DNA of 63,639 bases, taken from NCBI GenBank assembly GCA_018402585.1, contig JAGYIO010000009.1, positions 1-63,639 of the forward strand, read 5' to 3'. This document shows, in pieces, positions 25,151-33,749 of this stretch. The translations under genes were made by a program, and so were the position numbers. The DNA is from Chthoniobacterales bacterium. GTDB taxonomy: Bacteria; Verrucomicrobiota; Verrucomicrobiia; Chthoniobacterales; JACTMZ01. Every line of letters starts with the position of its first letter. The stretch's first letter is position 1. The notes under the pieces were generated by a model. That model worked only from the letters and a program-made list of their open reading frames with translations, ran no database searches and was not told the DNA's origin.

Positions 25151-27493
25151 TTAGGGGCTGTAGATGTAATTGAGATAGAGATCACCCTCGGCCGAGTCTT
25201 CATAGAAGGCGAATGTGTAGTCAGGCCGAGCGGCTGTCAAAGTAACCCCTGTGCTGTCAACCCAGTTCGCAGGAGCATTGAAGCGGAAGATGTCACCAGA
25301 CACGGCCAGAGTGGCAGCGCTGTAGACCAACCAGCCGGCAGTGTCCAGCTTCTCGGTTGACCAAAAATCATCAGCCCAGACAACTGTGCTGCCGGTGGTG
25401 TTAAATTTCAGGTTAAAGACTGCCGTGGGGTCCACGGTCAAGACGGTGCCGACCACCGCGCGGTCGCCAGAAGCGATGGTGTTGTCCTCCAAGCGCCAGT
25501 AGGCAGTCGAACCGCTTTGGTAGGTTAGACTGTTGGCAAACGTCTGCTCACCAGTGAGATCGTTGCCCAGAGTACTGCCAATCCGGTGCCGGCCACCGGT
25601 AAAAACGGTGGTATTGCCGCCGATCACACCCGTGCCTCCCAAGGTGGCACCGGAGCCCACGTTGACGTTGCCCACGGCAGACCTTTGATCTCCCTCAATA
25701 AATAAACTGCCGCCGAGTAGCTCGGTAGTTCCCGTGTAGGTGTTGTTGCCGGTAAAATTCATGGACCCGCCACCACCTTTCACCACGGTTCCCGAGCCGC
25801 TGATCGTCCCCGTGAAACTACCAGTGGTCGTCTGGTTGAATTGCAATGTGGCGTTGTTGACTACGGCACCCGTTGGAAGACTTGCGGTCGTGACAAAGAG
25901 CTTACCTTCGCTAATTGTCGTCCCCCCACTGTAGTTGTTGAGACCAGTCAAACCGAGGTTGCCGGTGCCAGTTTTGAGGAGCGAGCCAGTACCCGTGATG
26001 ACTGCTGCATAGGTGCCGTTGCCATTCTGGTTAAACTGGATTATGGCGTTGTTCACCACGTCACCCGGAAGACTGGCGGAGGTAACGACCAAGGTGCCCT
26101 CGCTCACCGTAGTACCACCTGTGTAGGTGTTAGCTCCGCTCAGCCCTGCGGCGCCGGTACCGGTCTTGACCACTCCTCCCGTGCCGCTGATCACTCCGGT
26201 GTAGGTGCCCCTGCCGTTTTGATTGAACTGAAGAGTGGCATTGTTAACCACGTCTCCCGGCAGGCTTGAGGTGGTGACCAACAAAATGCCGTCGCTCACG
26301 GTAGTTCCACCACTGTAGGTATTTGCACCGGTCAAACCAACATTACCAGTGCCGGTCTTCACAACCGAGCCGGAACCAACGATCACTCCCGCGTACGTTC
26401 CCCTCCCGTTTTGATTAAATTGCAAGGTAGCACTATTGACCACGTTGCCCGGTAAGCTTGCTGATGTGACAACGAGCGTACCCTCGTTGATCGACGTACC
26501 CCCGGTGTAAGTATTGGCGCCAGTGAGGCCAGCGGCGCCGGTACCAGTCTTCACAACTTCTCCCGTGCCACTAATGACCCCCGCGTAGGTACCCCTGCCG
26601 TTTTGGTTGAATTGCAGCGTGGCATTGTTAACCACGGCTCCGGAAAGACTCGATGTGGTCACCAGCAACGTGCCTGCACTGATCGTCGTGCCGCCAGTGT
26701 AGGTGTTAACACCGGTCAGCCCGACTCGACCCGTCCCGGACTTGATTACTTGGCCTGTGCCGGAAATCACGCCGGCAAAGGTGCCGTTGCTGGTTTGGCT
26801 AAATTCAAGTGTGGCGTTGTTGGTGATTGAACCAAGCAGACTGAAGGAGCTAACCACCAGGGTTCCACCGCTGATTGTCGTTCCACCGGTGAAGGTGTTT
26901 GCTCCGGTAAGCGTGGCGGATGACGCACCTGTTTTGGTGAGCGCCCCGTTTCCAGCCAAAATCGTCCGGATCGTGCCCCCCGCTACCTCGAAACTGGCAG
27001 CGATCAACGAACCCCCTTTGAGCACAGAAATTGCCCCGAAAGTGGCAGAGCCCGAGACGGTAAGAACGGAACTCGGCAGGGTTGCGGTACCATCAACTCT
27101 CAGGGAGGTAAGCGGACCGGCAATGGCCGATATTGTGACGAGGCCCGATTGGTTCACGGCGAGTCCGCCGCCCTGCAGTGATCGGATCGTCACGCGCGAT
27201 CGAATTCCACCAGTTTGTACGCCGACGTTAACTTGACCGCCACTTAGCGTGTTGATCGTTGTGGTTAAATTTGGAGTTTGTATATTGACCACCGCGGTCC
27301 CCGAGACTGACCCAATCACTCCATTGGCAGTCGTTGTGCTGTAATTCGCTTTGGTGATGTTGATCGTGCCACTGGAATAATCTGGTGGAGTTTGACCGTT
27401 CGCCCAAGCGATTGAAGCTGCAGACACGAGAGCAGCAAGGCTGAAAAGACGGAAGAAATTATTCGTCGGAGCGGGGCAGGTTCGCGTTTTCAT
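25151..27493 (-). CDS. Secreted protein with autotransporter-associated beta-strand repeats
   Basis: ATG at 27493 opens a signal peptide (MKTRTCPAPTNNFFRLFSLAALVSAASIAWA). After about 170 residues come seven tandem repeats, the central ones 64 residues long. Each reads roughly G.ISGTG.VVKTGTG...LTGANTYTGGTT then a strand pair ending NNATLQFNQNGRGTY, the PATR-type beta-helix repeat. Alternate units are most alike, so the array grew by two-unit duplications. The C-terminal ~170 residues form a separate beta domain ending YLNYIYSP. There is no C-terminal beta-barrel and no PEP-CTERM tail, so it is not a classical autotransporter. Several repeats differ at silent sites, so the array is not brand new. 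Likely role: surface adhesin or scaffold. Confidence 0.85.
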   Translation of the reverse strand: MKTRTCPAPTNNFFRLFSLAALVSAASIAWANGQTPPDYSSGTINITKANYSTTTANGVIGSVSGTAVVNIQTPNLTTTINTLSGGQVNVGVQTGGIRSRVTIRSLQGGGLAVNQSGLVTISAIAGPLTSLRVDGTATLPSSVLTVSGSATFGAISVLKGGSLIAASFEVAGGTIRTILAGNGALTKTGASSATLTGANTFTGGTTISGGTLVVSSFSLLGSITNNATLEFSQTSNGTFAGVISGTGQVIKSGTGRVGLTGVNTYTGGTTISAGTLLVTTSSLSGAVVNNATLQFNQNGRGTYAGVISGTGEVVKTGTGAAGLTGANTYTGGTSINEGTLVVTSASLPGNVVNSATLQFNQNGRGTYAGVIVGSGSVVKTGTGNVGLTGANTYSGGTTVSDGILLVTTSSLPGDVVNNATLQFNQNGRGTYTGVISGTGGVVKTGTGAAGLSGANTYTGGTTVSEGTLVVTSASLPGDVVNNAIIQFNQNGNGTYAAVITGTGSLLKTGTGNLGLTGLNNYSGGTTISEGKLFVTTASLPTGAVVNNATLQFNQTTTGSFTGTISGSGTVVKGGGGSMNFTGNNTYTGTTELLGGSLFIEGDQRSAVGNVNVGSGATLGGTGVIGGNTTVFTGGRHRIGSTLGNDLTGEQTFANSLTYQSGSTAYWRLEDNTIASGDRAVVGTVLTVDPTAVFNLKFNTTGSTVVWADDFWSTEKLDTAGWLVYSAATLAVSGDIFRFNAPANWVDSTGVTLTAARPDYTFAFYEDSAEGDLYLNYIYSP
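25730..26930 (-). repeat. Tandem 192-bp coding repeats inside the beta-strand repeat gene
   Basis: About six full units and a diverged one encode the 64-residue repeats. Unit boundaries recur every ~192 bases, for example GTAGGTGTTA-like strings near 26117 and 26697. Units 2 and 4, and units 3 and 5, counted from the N-terminus, are the most similar pairs, giving a 384-bp higher-order period. Confidence 0.75.
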
Positions 27494-28230
27494 TGAGAGA
27501 AAGTTACGCTGTGCAGATCTCAGAGCAAGAGAAAAATGCGACATCTCGACTTTTTTATTAACTCGTGATAACTAGCTTCTAATCACAGAGATGCGATCTG
27601 ACGAAATGAATCAAGAGTCAATTATCGCACCGATTTGGCCCTTCCCCGGGAGCAAGCGCAAACTGCTGCCACAGCCAGAAGCCGGAGCGTTTCGCGCGGG
27701 TACAGGCCGCGCACTCGGGCTATGACATTCCCGCCTGGCATGGCCCCACCTGTGTCAGTTCCGCGAGGCTGTCTCCTTGGAGTTTCCCTGCCCTCGGCCT
27801 CCGACCTGGCCGCCGCGGCCCGCACCTGCCGCCGGAGTTCCGGCCGTCCTGCAAACGGGCGACGTGCCACCCGACCACCAACTGTTTCGCCTCAAGTCGA
27901 AACAGTCGCGGCGCGGCAGATGAGACCGCGGCTCTGCAGGTCGAAAAACGCCAGCACGCGGGTGGCCGGAGATTTTGACTGCGCAGACCGGGCAAATCGG
28001 TGCCATGCAGAGCACCCGCCCGCCGAGCCTCGATCGGCAGAGGACCTCCGTTGTCCCGGTATCAACTTGTCTGCCCCGCCGGAGGCCGCCCAGAGCGTTG
28101 GCCGGAAAGAAAGTGGAACGCATGCCGCCCGGAATCCGGGGCAAGCAGAAGGTTTCAAGCAGAAAAAATAAACCACCGCAGGTTTGTCATCGCTGTAACT
28201 TGCGGGGCAAAACGATCGACGCCGGGTCGG
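27494..28230. other. 737-bp gap without a supported gene
   Basis: Open frames of up to 178 codons exist on both strands. They have no starts with support, no recognisable domain and a skewed Arg/Pro/Ala content typical of GC-rich noncoding sequence. One minus-strand stretch (LAFFDLQSRGLICRAATVST, then a stop and AKQLVVGWHVARLQ) reads like a broken protein and could be a gene remnant. The promoter for the 27493 gene lies at the left end. Confidence 0.45.
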
Positions 28231-29013
28231 TCAGACGGCAGGAGCGTCGAAAAGCCCGCGGGCCAACTCGTGGCGGGTACCGCAGCGCGGGCAGGCCACC
28301 GTGATGTGGGCCTCGCCCCCGAAAATGCCGTCAAGGTCGCCCCGCAAGGTGGGCGCGAGCACGCCGGCCACCCGCGCGGGGGAGCATCCGCAGCAAAAAC
28401 GGTAAGGACGCCGCTCGAGCGGCAGGTGCGAAAGGTCCGCGGCCCTCCTGGCCACTTCACTCCCGTCGACCGATTCCAACCAGGCCGTATCGCAGTCGGG
28501 TTGCGCGGTAAGGAGGGCAAACTGATCGCCCGCGAGGGCAAAATAACGGGCCGGCCTTTGCTCGCTGCGCCGGTAGTAATCCGCGGCCGCGACCAGGATG
28601 TCGTCACCCTTGAAGTCGACCGAGCTGCGCCGCCGCACTCCGCCGGGCCCGGCCAACTCGGCCTGGAGCACGTTGCCGCCCACCGGGCGGATGTGCTCGC
28701 TGAAGACTTGGCCGGTGACATGGCCGGTCGGATTCTCCACCACGGCAAAAAGATTCAGGCCCGCCGCTTCGAGATGCAGCGTCCACGCACACGTATCGGC
28801 CCGGGGACGCGAGGCGGCATGCAGCACCACGGCAGCGAGCAAAAGCTTCAGTTTTTCGTCGGCGCCACTCTCCAGCACCACGCCGTTCTGCCCGAGGTGC
28901 AGATACATCTCGATGAACAATGGTCCGAAGTCCGCGGCACAAAGCAGCGCGTTGTGCTCGCGGACAAACCGGCTGGCCACCCACGCCACGCTGTCTTCGG
29001 CCCCCCGGCTCAT
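28231..29013 (-). CDS. hslO: Hsp33-family redox-regulated chaperone
   Basis: The start is ATG at 29013, overlapping the stop of the DUF2062 gene in ATGA; a much longer frame upstream is a shadow. The product (260 residues) has the Hsp33 fold. Its C-terminal zinc switch is CGC (in RFCCGCSPARV), about 30 residues, then CPRC (in VACPRCGTRHEL), matching the family pattern C-x-C-x27-32-C-x2-C. On oxidation the zinc is lost and the protein holds unfolding clients. The N-terminal part is more divergent than in enterobacteria, so the assignment rests mainly on the switch. Confidence 0.85.
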   Translation of the reverse strand: MSRGAEDSVAWVASRFVREHNALLCAADFGPLFIEMYLHLGQNGVVLESGADEKLKLLLAAVVLHAASRPRADTCAWTLHLEAAGLNLFAVVENPTGHVTGQVFSEHIRPVGGNVLQAELAGPGGVRRRSSVDFKGDDILVAAADYYRRSEQRPARYFALAGDQFALLTAQPDCDTAWLESVDGSEVARRAADLSHLPLERRPYRFCCGCSPARVAGVLAPTLRGDLDGIFGGEAHITVACPRCGTRHELARGLFDAPAV

Positions 29014-29558
29014 GCCTCCTCCCCTCCACGCTTGGGCGGCCGTTCGTGACTGCGCCACCAACGCTCGGCCACCGCGCCCCACAACGTGTTGGTGAACAAA
29101 TAAGCCAGCGCCCCCAGGACCAACCCGGTCACGGCGCAGCCGAGGAGCAGCGGCCCGGGCACTCCGGTGGCCGTATCGAGCAGGGAGACCGGAGCGACCT
29201 CGGCCGGCGCATCCTCGCGGAGCAACCACGCGCCAAAGCGATACTGCCAGTAGAGGATGATGGGCCAGGTCAGCGGATTGGTAATCCAGACCACGGAAAT
29301 CGCAGCGGGAAGATTGAACCGGCAAAGATAAGCCGTGATCCCGGAAGGCAACATCTGGAACGGAATGGGCATCATGGCCCAGAACAAACCCGTGGCCGCG
29401 CCGCGCGCCACCCCCTCGCGGGTCGGACGCCATAACTCCGGGGAAAAGAGGCGGTCACCAAGCAGGCGGTGCAACCAAGTGCCGCGTACGTGCCGCTGAC
29501 GGGGCACCTTTTTCAGCCACGAACGAATCCGCGACCGGCGCAAACGCATCAGGCTCAT
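29010..29558 (-). CDS. DUF2062 membrane protein
   Basis: The 182-residue product shows the family pattern: WRPTREGVARGAATGLFWAMMPIPFQMLPSG, then a second helix with WITNPLTWPIILYWQYRFG, and a C-terminal helix (LLLGCAVTGLVLGALAYLF). The P-x-P/Q and N-P-x-T-x-P motifs are diagnostic. Function is unknown; relatives often sit near glycosyltransferases or cell-envelope genes. It is translationally coupled to hslO downstream, a pairing for which I know no established reason. Confidence 0.88.
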   Translation of the reverse strand: MSLMRLRRSRIRSWLKKVPRQRHVRGTWLHRLLGDRLFSPELWRPTREGVARGAATGLFWAMMPIPFQMLPSGITAYLCRFNLPAAISVVWITNPLTWPIILYWQYRFGAWLLREDAPAEVAPVSLLDTATGVPGPLLLGCAVTGLVLGALAYLFTNTLWGAVAERWWRSHERPPKRGGEEA

Positions 29559-29560
29559 GA

Positions 29561-29968
<408 letters not shown>

Positions 29969-29988
29969 CCCTGCATTGCCCGCCGATT

Positions 29989-29994
29989 GGAGGG
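29989..29994 (+). promoter_or_regulatory. Ribosome binding site that fixes the uppP start
   Basis: GGAGGG lies 10 bases before GTG at 30005. It argues for that GTG rather than the TTG at 29987, which would overlap the site. Confidence 0.65.
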
Positions 29995-30004
29995 ACCTCC
30001 CGAC

Positions 30005-30844
30005 GTGGATAACTTCCAAGCTTTCATCCTCGGATTGGTCGAAGGGCTGACCGAGTACCTGCCGGTCAGTTCGACCGGCCACCTCTTACTCGCCCAGCGC
30101 CTGATGGGCATCGAGTCGAGCCCGGCCTCGGACGCCTTCGCGATTTGCATCCAAGCCGGGGCCATCCTCGCGGTCTTGGGCCTTTATCGCCAGCGCGTGG
30201 CCCAGATGGTCCTGGGGGTGCTCGGTCGCAACGAGACCGGGCGGCACCTTTTCCTTGCTCTGGTCTCCGCTTTCGTGCCGGCCGCCATCCTCGGCCTGCT
30301 CCTCGAAAAGCCGATCAAGAAATACCTCTTCGGCGGGGACGCCTGGGGGCTCTGGCCGATCGTCGCCGCCTGGTTTGTCGGCGGGTTAGCCATCCTCGTG
30401 GTCAGCTTGGTGCGCCGCCGCCGCGGCACCTCGCCGGCCACCGGCTTGGATCTCGATCAATTGACCATTCGCATGGCCCTCCTGGTCGGCCTGGCCCAAT
30501 GTCTGGCCATGTGGCCGGGGGTGAGCCGCAGTTTGCTCACCATCGTGGGAGGAGTGCTCGTCGGACTTTCCCTTCCCGCCGCGGTGGAACTCAGTTTTCT
30601 GCTCGGGGTCATCACCCTGAGCGCGGCCACGGCCTACGATGCCCTCAAGCATGGCCCGGAAATGCTCGCCACCTACGGCCCCACCCCGCTCCTCATCGGT
30701 TTCGGCGCGGCCTGGCTCTCCGCCGTCCTCGCCGTCAAGTGGATGGTCGGCTACCTCAAGGCACACAGCATGGAAATTTTCGGCTGGTACCGGGTCGGCC
30801 TCGCCTCCGTGGTGGCCGCTTGGCTCCTCTGGCCCTCGACCTGA
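30005..30844 (+). CDS. uppP: Undecaprenyl-diphosphatase
   Basis: Dephosphorylates undecaprenyl diphosphate to recycle the lipid carrier for peptidoglycan and other envelope polymers; gives bacitracin resistance. The start is GTG at 30005 (VDNFQAFILGLVEGLTEYLPVSSTGHLLLAQRL). Both signature motifs are present: EGLTEYLPVSSTGHL near residues 13-27 and PGVSRSLLTIVGG near residue 170, with the catalytic Glu, His and Arg. The eight-helix membrane topology fits the length of 279 residues. It is followed 2 bases later by the gene at 30847, so they are probably one unit. Confidence 0.95.
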   Translation: MDNFQAFILGLVEGLTEYLPVSSTGHLLLAQRLMGIESSPASDAFAICIQAGAILAVLGLYRQRVAQMVLGVLGRNETGRHLFLALVSAFVPAAILGLLLEKPIKKYLFGGDAWGLWPIVAAWFVGGLAILVVSLVRRRRGTSPATGLDLDQLTIRMALLVGLAQCLAMWPGVSRSLLTIVGGVLVGLSLPAAVELSFLLGVITLSAATAYDALKHGPEMLATYGPTPLLIGFGAAWLSAVLAVKWMVGYLKAHSMEIFGWYRVGLASVVAAWLLWPST

Positions 30845-30846
30845 CC

Positions 30847-31284
30847 ATGGACCCGATCACGCCCGATCTTCAGTCCGTCATCCTCTGCGAGGACGTGCGC
30901 ACCGAAGTGAGCGGAGCGCAGACTCTGGTCGGAGTCATCGGGGCGATTCCGGCGCCGCAGGTTCCCCTCGGATTTTTCAAGCTCTGCCTTTGGTCACGCT
31001 GGTGCGGCGGCATCGGACGCTTCCACCAAGACTCGCGCTTTCTCGACCCCGACGACGAAGTCGTCGCCGAGGCGGCGATCGATTTTGAACTCCGCGAAAT
31101 CGAAGGCAGTGCCACCAACGTCCATTTTTTCGGCGGCCTGCAGGTCAAGAAATTCGGCGTGCACCATGTGGAGATCCGGCTCGACCGCGACATGCGCATG
31201 CGTTTTCCGGTTCCCGTGGTGCGGGTCAACCAGTCTCCGCCCGGCTCTCCGCCCCGGCCCATCGCAGCGCCGCCGGCGGCCTGA
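30847..31284 (+). CDS. Conserved hypothetical protein, DUF6941-like
   Basis: ATG at 30847 starts 2 bases after the uppP stop. The 145-residue product begins DPITPDLQSVILCEDVRTEVSGAQTLVGVIGAI. This resembles the opening strand of small DUF6941-type proteins (a metabolite-like 'VxxCDxxxxExxGKxxLIGV' pattern), followed by FFKLCLWSRWCGGIGRFHQDSRFLD and a beta-rich remainder. It ends in a Pro/Ala-rich tail. It has no signal peptide. The family assignment is by pattern only; function is unknown. Confidence 0.7.
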   Translation: MDPITPDLQSVILCEDVRTEVSGAQTLVGVIGAIPAPQVPLGFFKLCLWSRWCGGIGRFHQDSRFLDPDDEVVAEAAIDFELREIEGSATNVHFFGGLQVKKFGVHHVEIRLDRDMRMRFPVPVVRVNQSPPGSPPRPIAAPPAA

Positions 31285-31389
31285 TCCGGAATTCCGCGCA
31301 GGCCAGAATCCCAGAACGGGGCAGGGTCCGGCAGCACCGGGCCGACCGCGCTTGCCCGGCACAGACCCGGACTTTAGGCTTTTGAGTCC

Positions 31390-32139
31390 ATGCGTCGCGC
31401 CCTCACGCCCTTTCTCGCGCTCCTGCTTGCCGTTGCCGGGCTGCCCGCCCAGGACGGTGAAGGTCTGCCTGAGGGGGTCAAATATTCCGCGACCCGCAGT
31501 GCCGATGGTTTCGATATGCCGGTGGGCAAACCGGACGCCGTCGGCTACTACCGCTCGCGCGGACTCATTGTCGGACGCCACATGGGTGACGACTGGAACG
31601 GCAATGGCGGCGGCAACACCGATCTCGGCGCCCCGGTTTATGCCACGGCACACGGCCTCGTGGTCTATGCCCGCGATGCCCGCATGGGATGGGGCAAGAC
31701 GGTGATCATCCGCCATGCTTACTGGAACAATCGGCGCTGGAACTACGTCGACTCGTTCTACACCCACCTGCACCAGATCTTTGTCCGCGAGGGTCAGCAG
31801 GCGCGGCGCGGACAGTTGGTCGGGAGCATCGGAACCAACCGCGGCATGTATGTCGCCCACCTCCATTTCGAGATCCGGAAGAACCTCCGCATCGGCCTCA
31901 ACCAGGGCTCCTACCGCCGCGACTTGAGCAACTACTACAAGCCTTTCGAGTTCATCCTCGGTCGCCGCAATCTTTCGGGCGGCAACCGCCGCGTGCGGGT
32001 CCCGGTCAACACTTTCCGCCTGAAGGCCCGGGTGGTCGATACCATCGGCGGAGGCTCCCCCACCCGTCCCGAACGGCCCTCGGCTCCGCAGCGGAGCAGT
32101 GACTTCCGGGTCAACCGCTACGCTGACCCGCTGCGCTGA
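31390..32139 (+). CDS. Secreted M23-family metallopeptidase (peptidoglycan endopeptidase)
   Basis: A signal peptide (MRRALTPFLALLLAVAGLPAQ) is followed by a LytM/M23 domain. The zinc ligands are visible: His and Asp in GRHMGDDWNG (about residues 62-71) and the HLHFEIR motif near residue 157; THLHQI supplies the third conserved His. The core GAPVYATAHGLVVYA and GTNRGMYVAHLHFE are textbook. It would cut peptide cross-links in the periplasm. The C-terminal ~70 residues are a basic, Ser/Pro-rich tail of unknown use. It lies downstream of uppP, consistent with an envelope role. Confidence 0.92.
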   Translation: MRRALTPFLALLLAVAGLPAQDGEGLPEGVKYSATRSADGFDMPVGKPDAVGYYRSRGLIVGRHMGDDWNGNGGGNTDLGAPVYATAHGLVVYARDARMGWGKTVIIRHAYWNNRRWNYVDSFYTHLHQIFVREGQQARRGQLVGSIGTNRGMYVAHLHFEIRKNLRIGLNQGSYRRDLSNYYKPFEFILGRRNLSGGNRRVRVPVNTFRLKARVVDTIGGGSPTRPERPSAPQRSSDFRVNRYADPLR

Positions 32140-32148
32140 CCGGCACAC

Positions 32149-33732
32149 TCAAGCTTCGCGCCCCGCCCGCAGGACCGCGGAGTCGAAACTGTCGACCAGC
32201 GCCTGCCAACTCGCCTCGATGATGTTCTCGGAAACCCCGACCGTCCCCCATTCCGCTTTGCCGTTGGTCGAGGAGATAAAAACCCGGGTGCGGGCGGCCG
32301 TGCCCCGACGGCCGTTGATGATGCGCACCTTGTAGTCGTCGAGGCGCACGCCGCCGATCACCGGATAAAAAGGCACCAGGGCGAGCCGCAGGGCGGCATC
32401 GAGCGCATTGACCGGCCCGTCGCCTTGGCCTTCCTTCCGAACCTCCTCGCCCTCGACCCGGATTTTCAAAGTGGCGGTACACCTGTTCCATTCAGCGGTT
32501 GGGTCGCCACTGCGCACAAAATCACACTTGTATTCCTCAAGCTGAAAAAGCGGGCGATGCTCTCCGAGCGTACGCCGGATGAGCAATTCGAAAGACGCCT
32601 CCGCCGCCTCGAATTCATAGCCCTCGTGTTCGAGGCGCTTCACCTCCTGCAGGACCTTGGCCACTTCGGGCGAACCCTTGGCCAACTTGAACCCCATCGC
32701 CTCGGCTTTGATCAAAACATTGGTCTGGCCGGAAAGATCCGAGATGGTCACCACTCGCTCGTTGCCGACCAGCGCCGGGTCGATGTGTTCGTAAGAGCGG
32801 GCCAATTTTTGCACCGCATGGACGTGCAGGCCTCCCTTGTGGGTGAAGGCCGCCGCACCGACAAACGGCGCGCGGATATCGGGCGGCACATTGGCCACTT
32901 CGTCGATGAAGCGCGACAATTCAGCCAGCCGCTCCAAGCCCGGAACCAAGGGTTCCCCGCACTTGAGTTGGAGCAACGGGACAAGCGTGGTCAGATTGCA
33001 GTTGCCCACCCGCTCACCGTAGCCGTTCATCGTCCCCTGGACCTGCACAGCACCGGCCCCCACCGCGGCCAGCGCGTTGGCCACCCCGAGCCCGCAGTCG
33101 TTGTGGGTGTGCGCGCCGAGCGGGCAACCTCCCGCGGCACTTGCCGCCTTGGTCGCCTCGGCCACGAAAGGCGGAAGACTCCCGCCATTCGTGTCGCAAA
33201 GGACGAGCAAATCTGCACCCGCCGCGGCCGCCGCCTGCAACGTGGCGAGGGAATATTCCGGGTCTTCCCGGTAGCTGTCGAAAAAATGCTCCGCATCGTA
33301 AAAGACCTCCCGCCCCTTCGATTTGAGGTAAGCCACCGTGTCGCGGATCATGGCCAGGTTCTCCTCGAGGCTGACGCCAAAGACTTCCGTCACGTGGAGG
33401 GGCCAGGTCTTGCCGACCACCGTGATGACCGGCGTACCGGCCTCCAGGAGTTGCCGCACCTGCGCGTCTTCCTCCACTTTTACCCCGGCACGGCGGGTCA
33501 TGCCGAAGGCCGCGAGCTTGGCATGCCTCCAGGAACGCTTCGCCGCTTCGCAGAAAAATTCGACATCCTTGGGATTCGAACCCGGCCAACCGCCCTCGAT
33601 GTAATCCACCCCGAATTCGTCGAGCCGCTCGGCCACCCGGAGTTTGTCCTGCACGCTGAAGGAAATGCCCGTCCCCTGCGTGCCGTCCCGCAAGGTGGTG
33701 TCATAGACTGTGACTCTGGCGCTGGGCTTCAT
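32149..33732 (-). CDS. cimA: Citramalate synthase
   Basis: Condenses pyruvate and acetyl-CoA to (R)-citramalate, the entry to the threonine-independent isoleucine route. The N-terminal HMGL-like TIM barrel has VYDTTLRDGTQGTGISFS (about residues 8-25), DYIEGGWPGSNPKD (43-56), LCDTNGG and the metal-binding HTHNDCGLGVANA. A C-terminal LeuA allosteric domain is present (VRLDDYKVRIINGRRGTAARTRVFI). The length of 527 fits the long CimA group rather than 2-isopropylmalate synthase. The upstream LOG gene ends 17 bases before its start, so they may be co-transcribed. Confidence 0.93.
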   Translation of the reverse strand: MKPSARVTVYDTTLRDGTQGTGISFSVQDKLRVAERLDEFGVDYIEGGWPGSNPKDVEFFCEAAKRSWRHAKLAAFGMTRRAGVKVEEDAQVRQLLEAGTPVITVVGKTWPLHVTEVFGVSLEENLAMIRDTVAYLKSKGREVFYDAEHFFDSYREDPEYSLATLQAAAAAGADLLVLCDTNGGSLPPFVAEATKAASAAGGCPLGAHTHNDCGLGVANALAAVGAGAVQVQGTMNGYGERVGNCNLTTLVPLLQLKCGEPLVPGLERLAELSRFIDEVANVPPDIRAPFVGAAAFTHKGGLHVHAVQKLARSYEHIDPALVGNERVVTISDLSGQTNVLIKAEAMGFKLAKGSPEVAKVLQEVKRLEHEGYEFEAAEASFELLIRRTLGEHRPLFQLEEYKCDFVRSGDPTAEWNRCTATLKIRVEGEEVRKEGQGDGPVNALDAALRLALVPFYPVIGGVRLDDYKVRIINGRRGTAARTRVFISSTNGKAEWGTVGVSENIIEASWQALVDSFDSAVLRAGREA

Positions 33733-33749
33733 GCGGGCCGCCGGTCCGG

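Noticed and set aside
25730..26930. CRISPR or satellite interpretation of the 192-bp repeats
   Set aside because: The repeats are in frame in a single coding gene and encode a known beta-strand repeat.
27635..28171. 178-codon plus-strand open frame
   Set aside because: Arg/Pro/Ala-rich with no start support or motif; all six frames here look equally noncoding.
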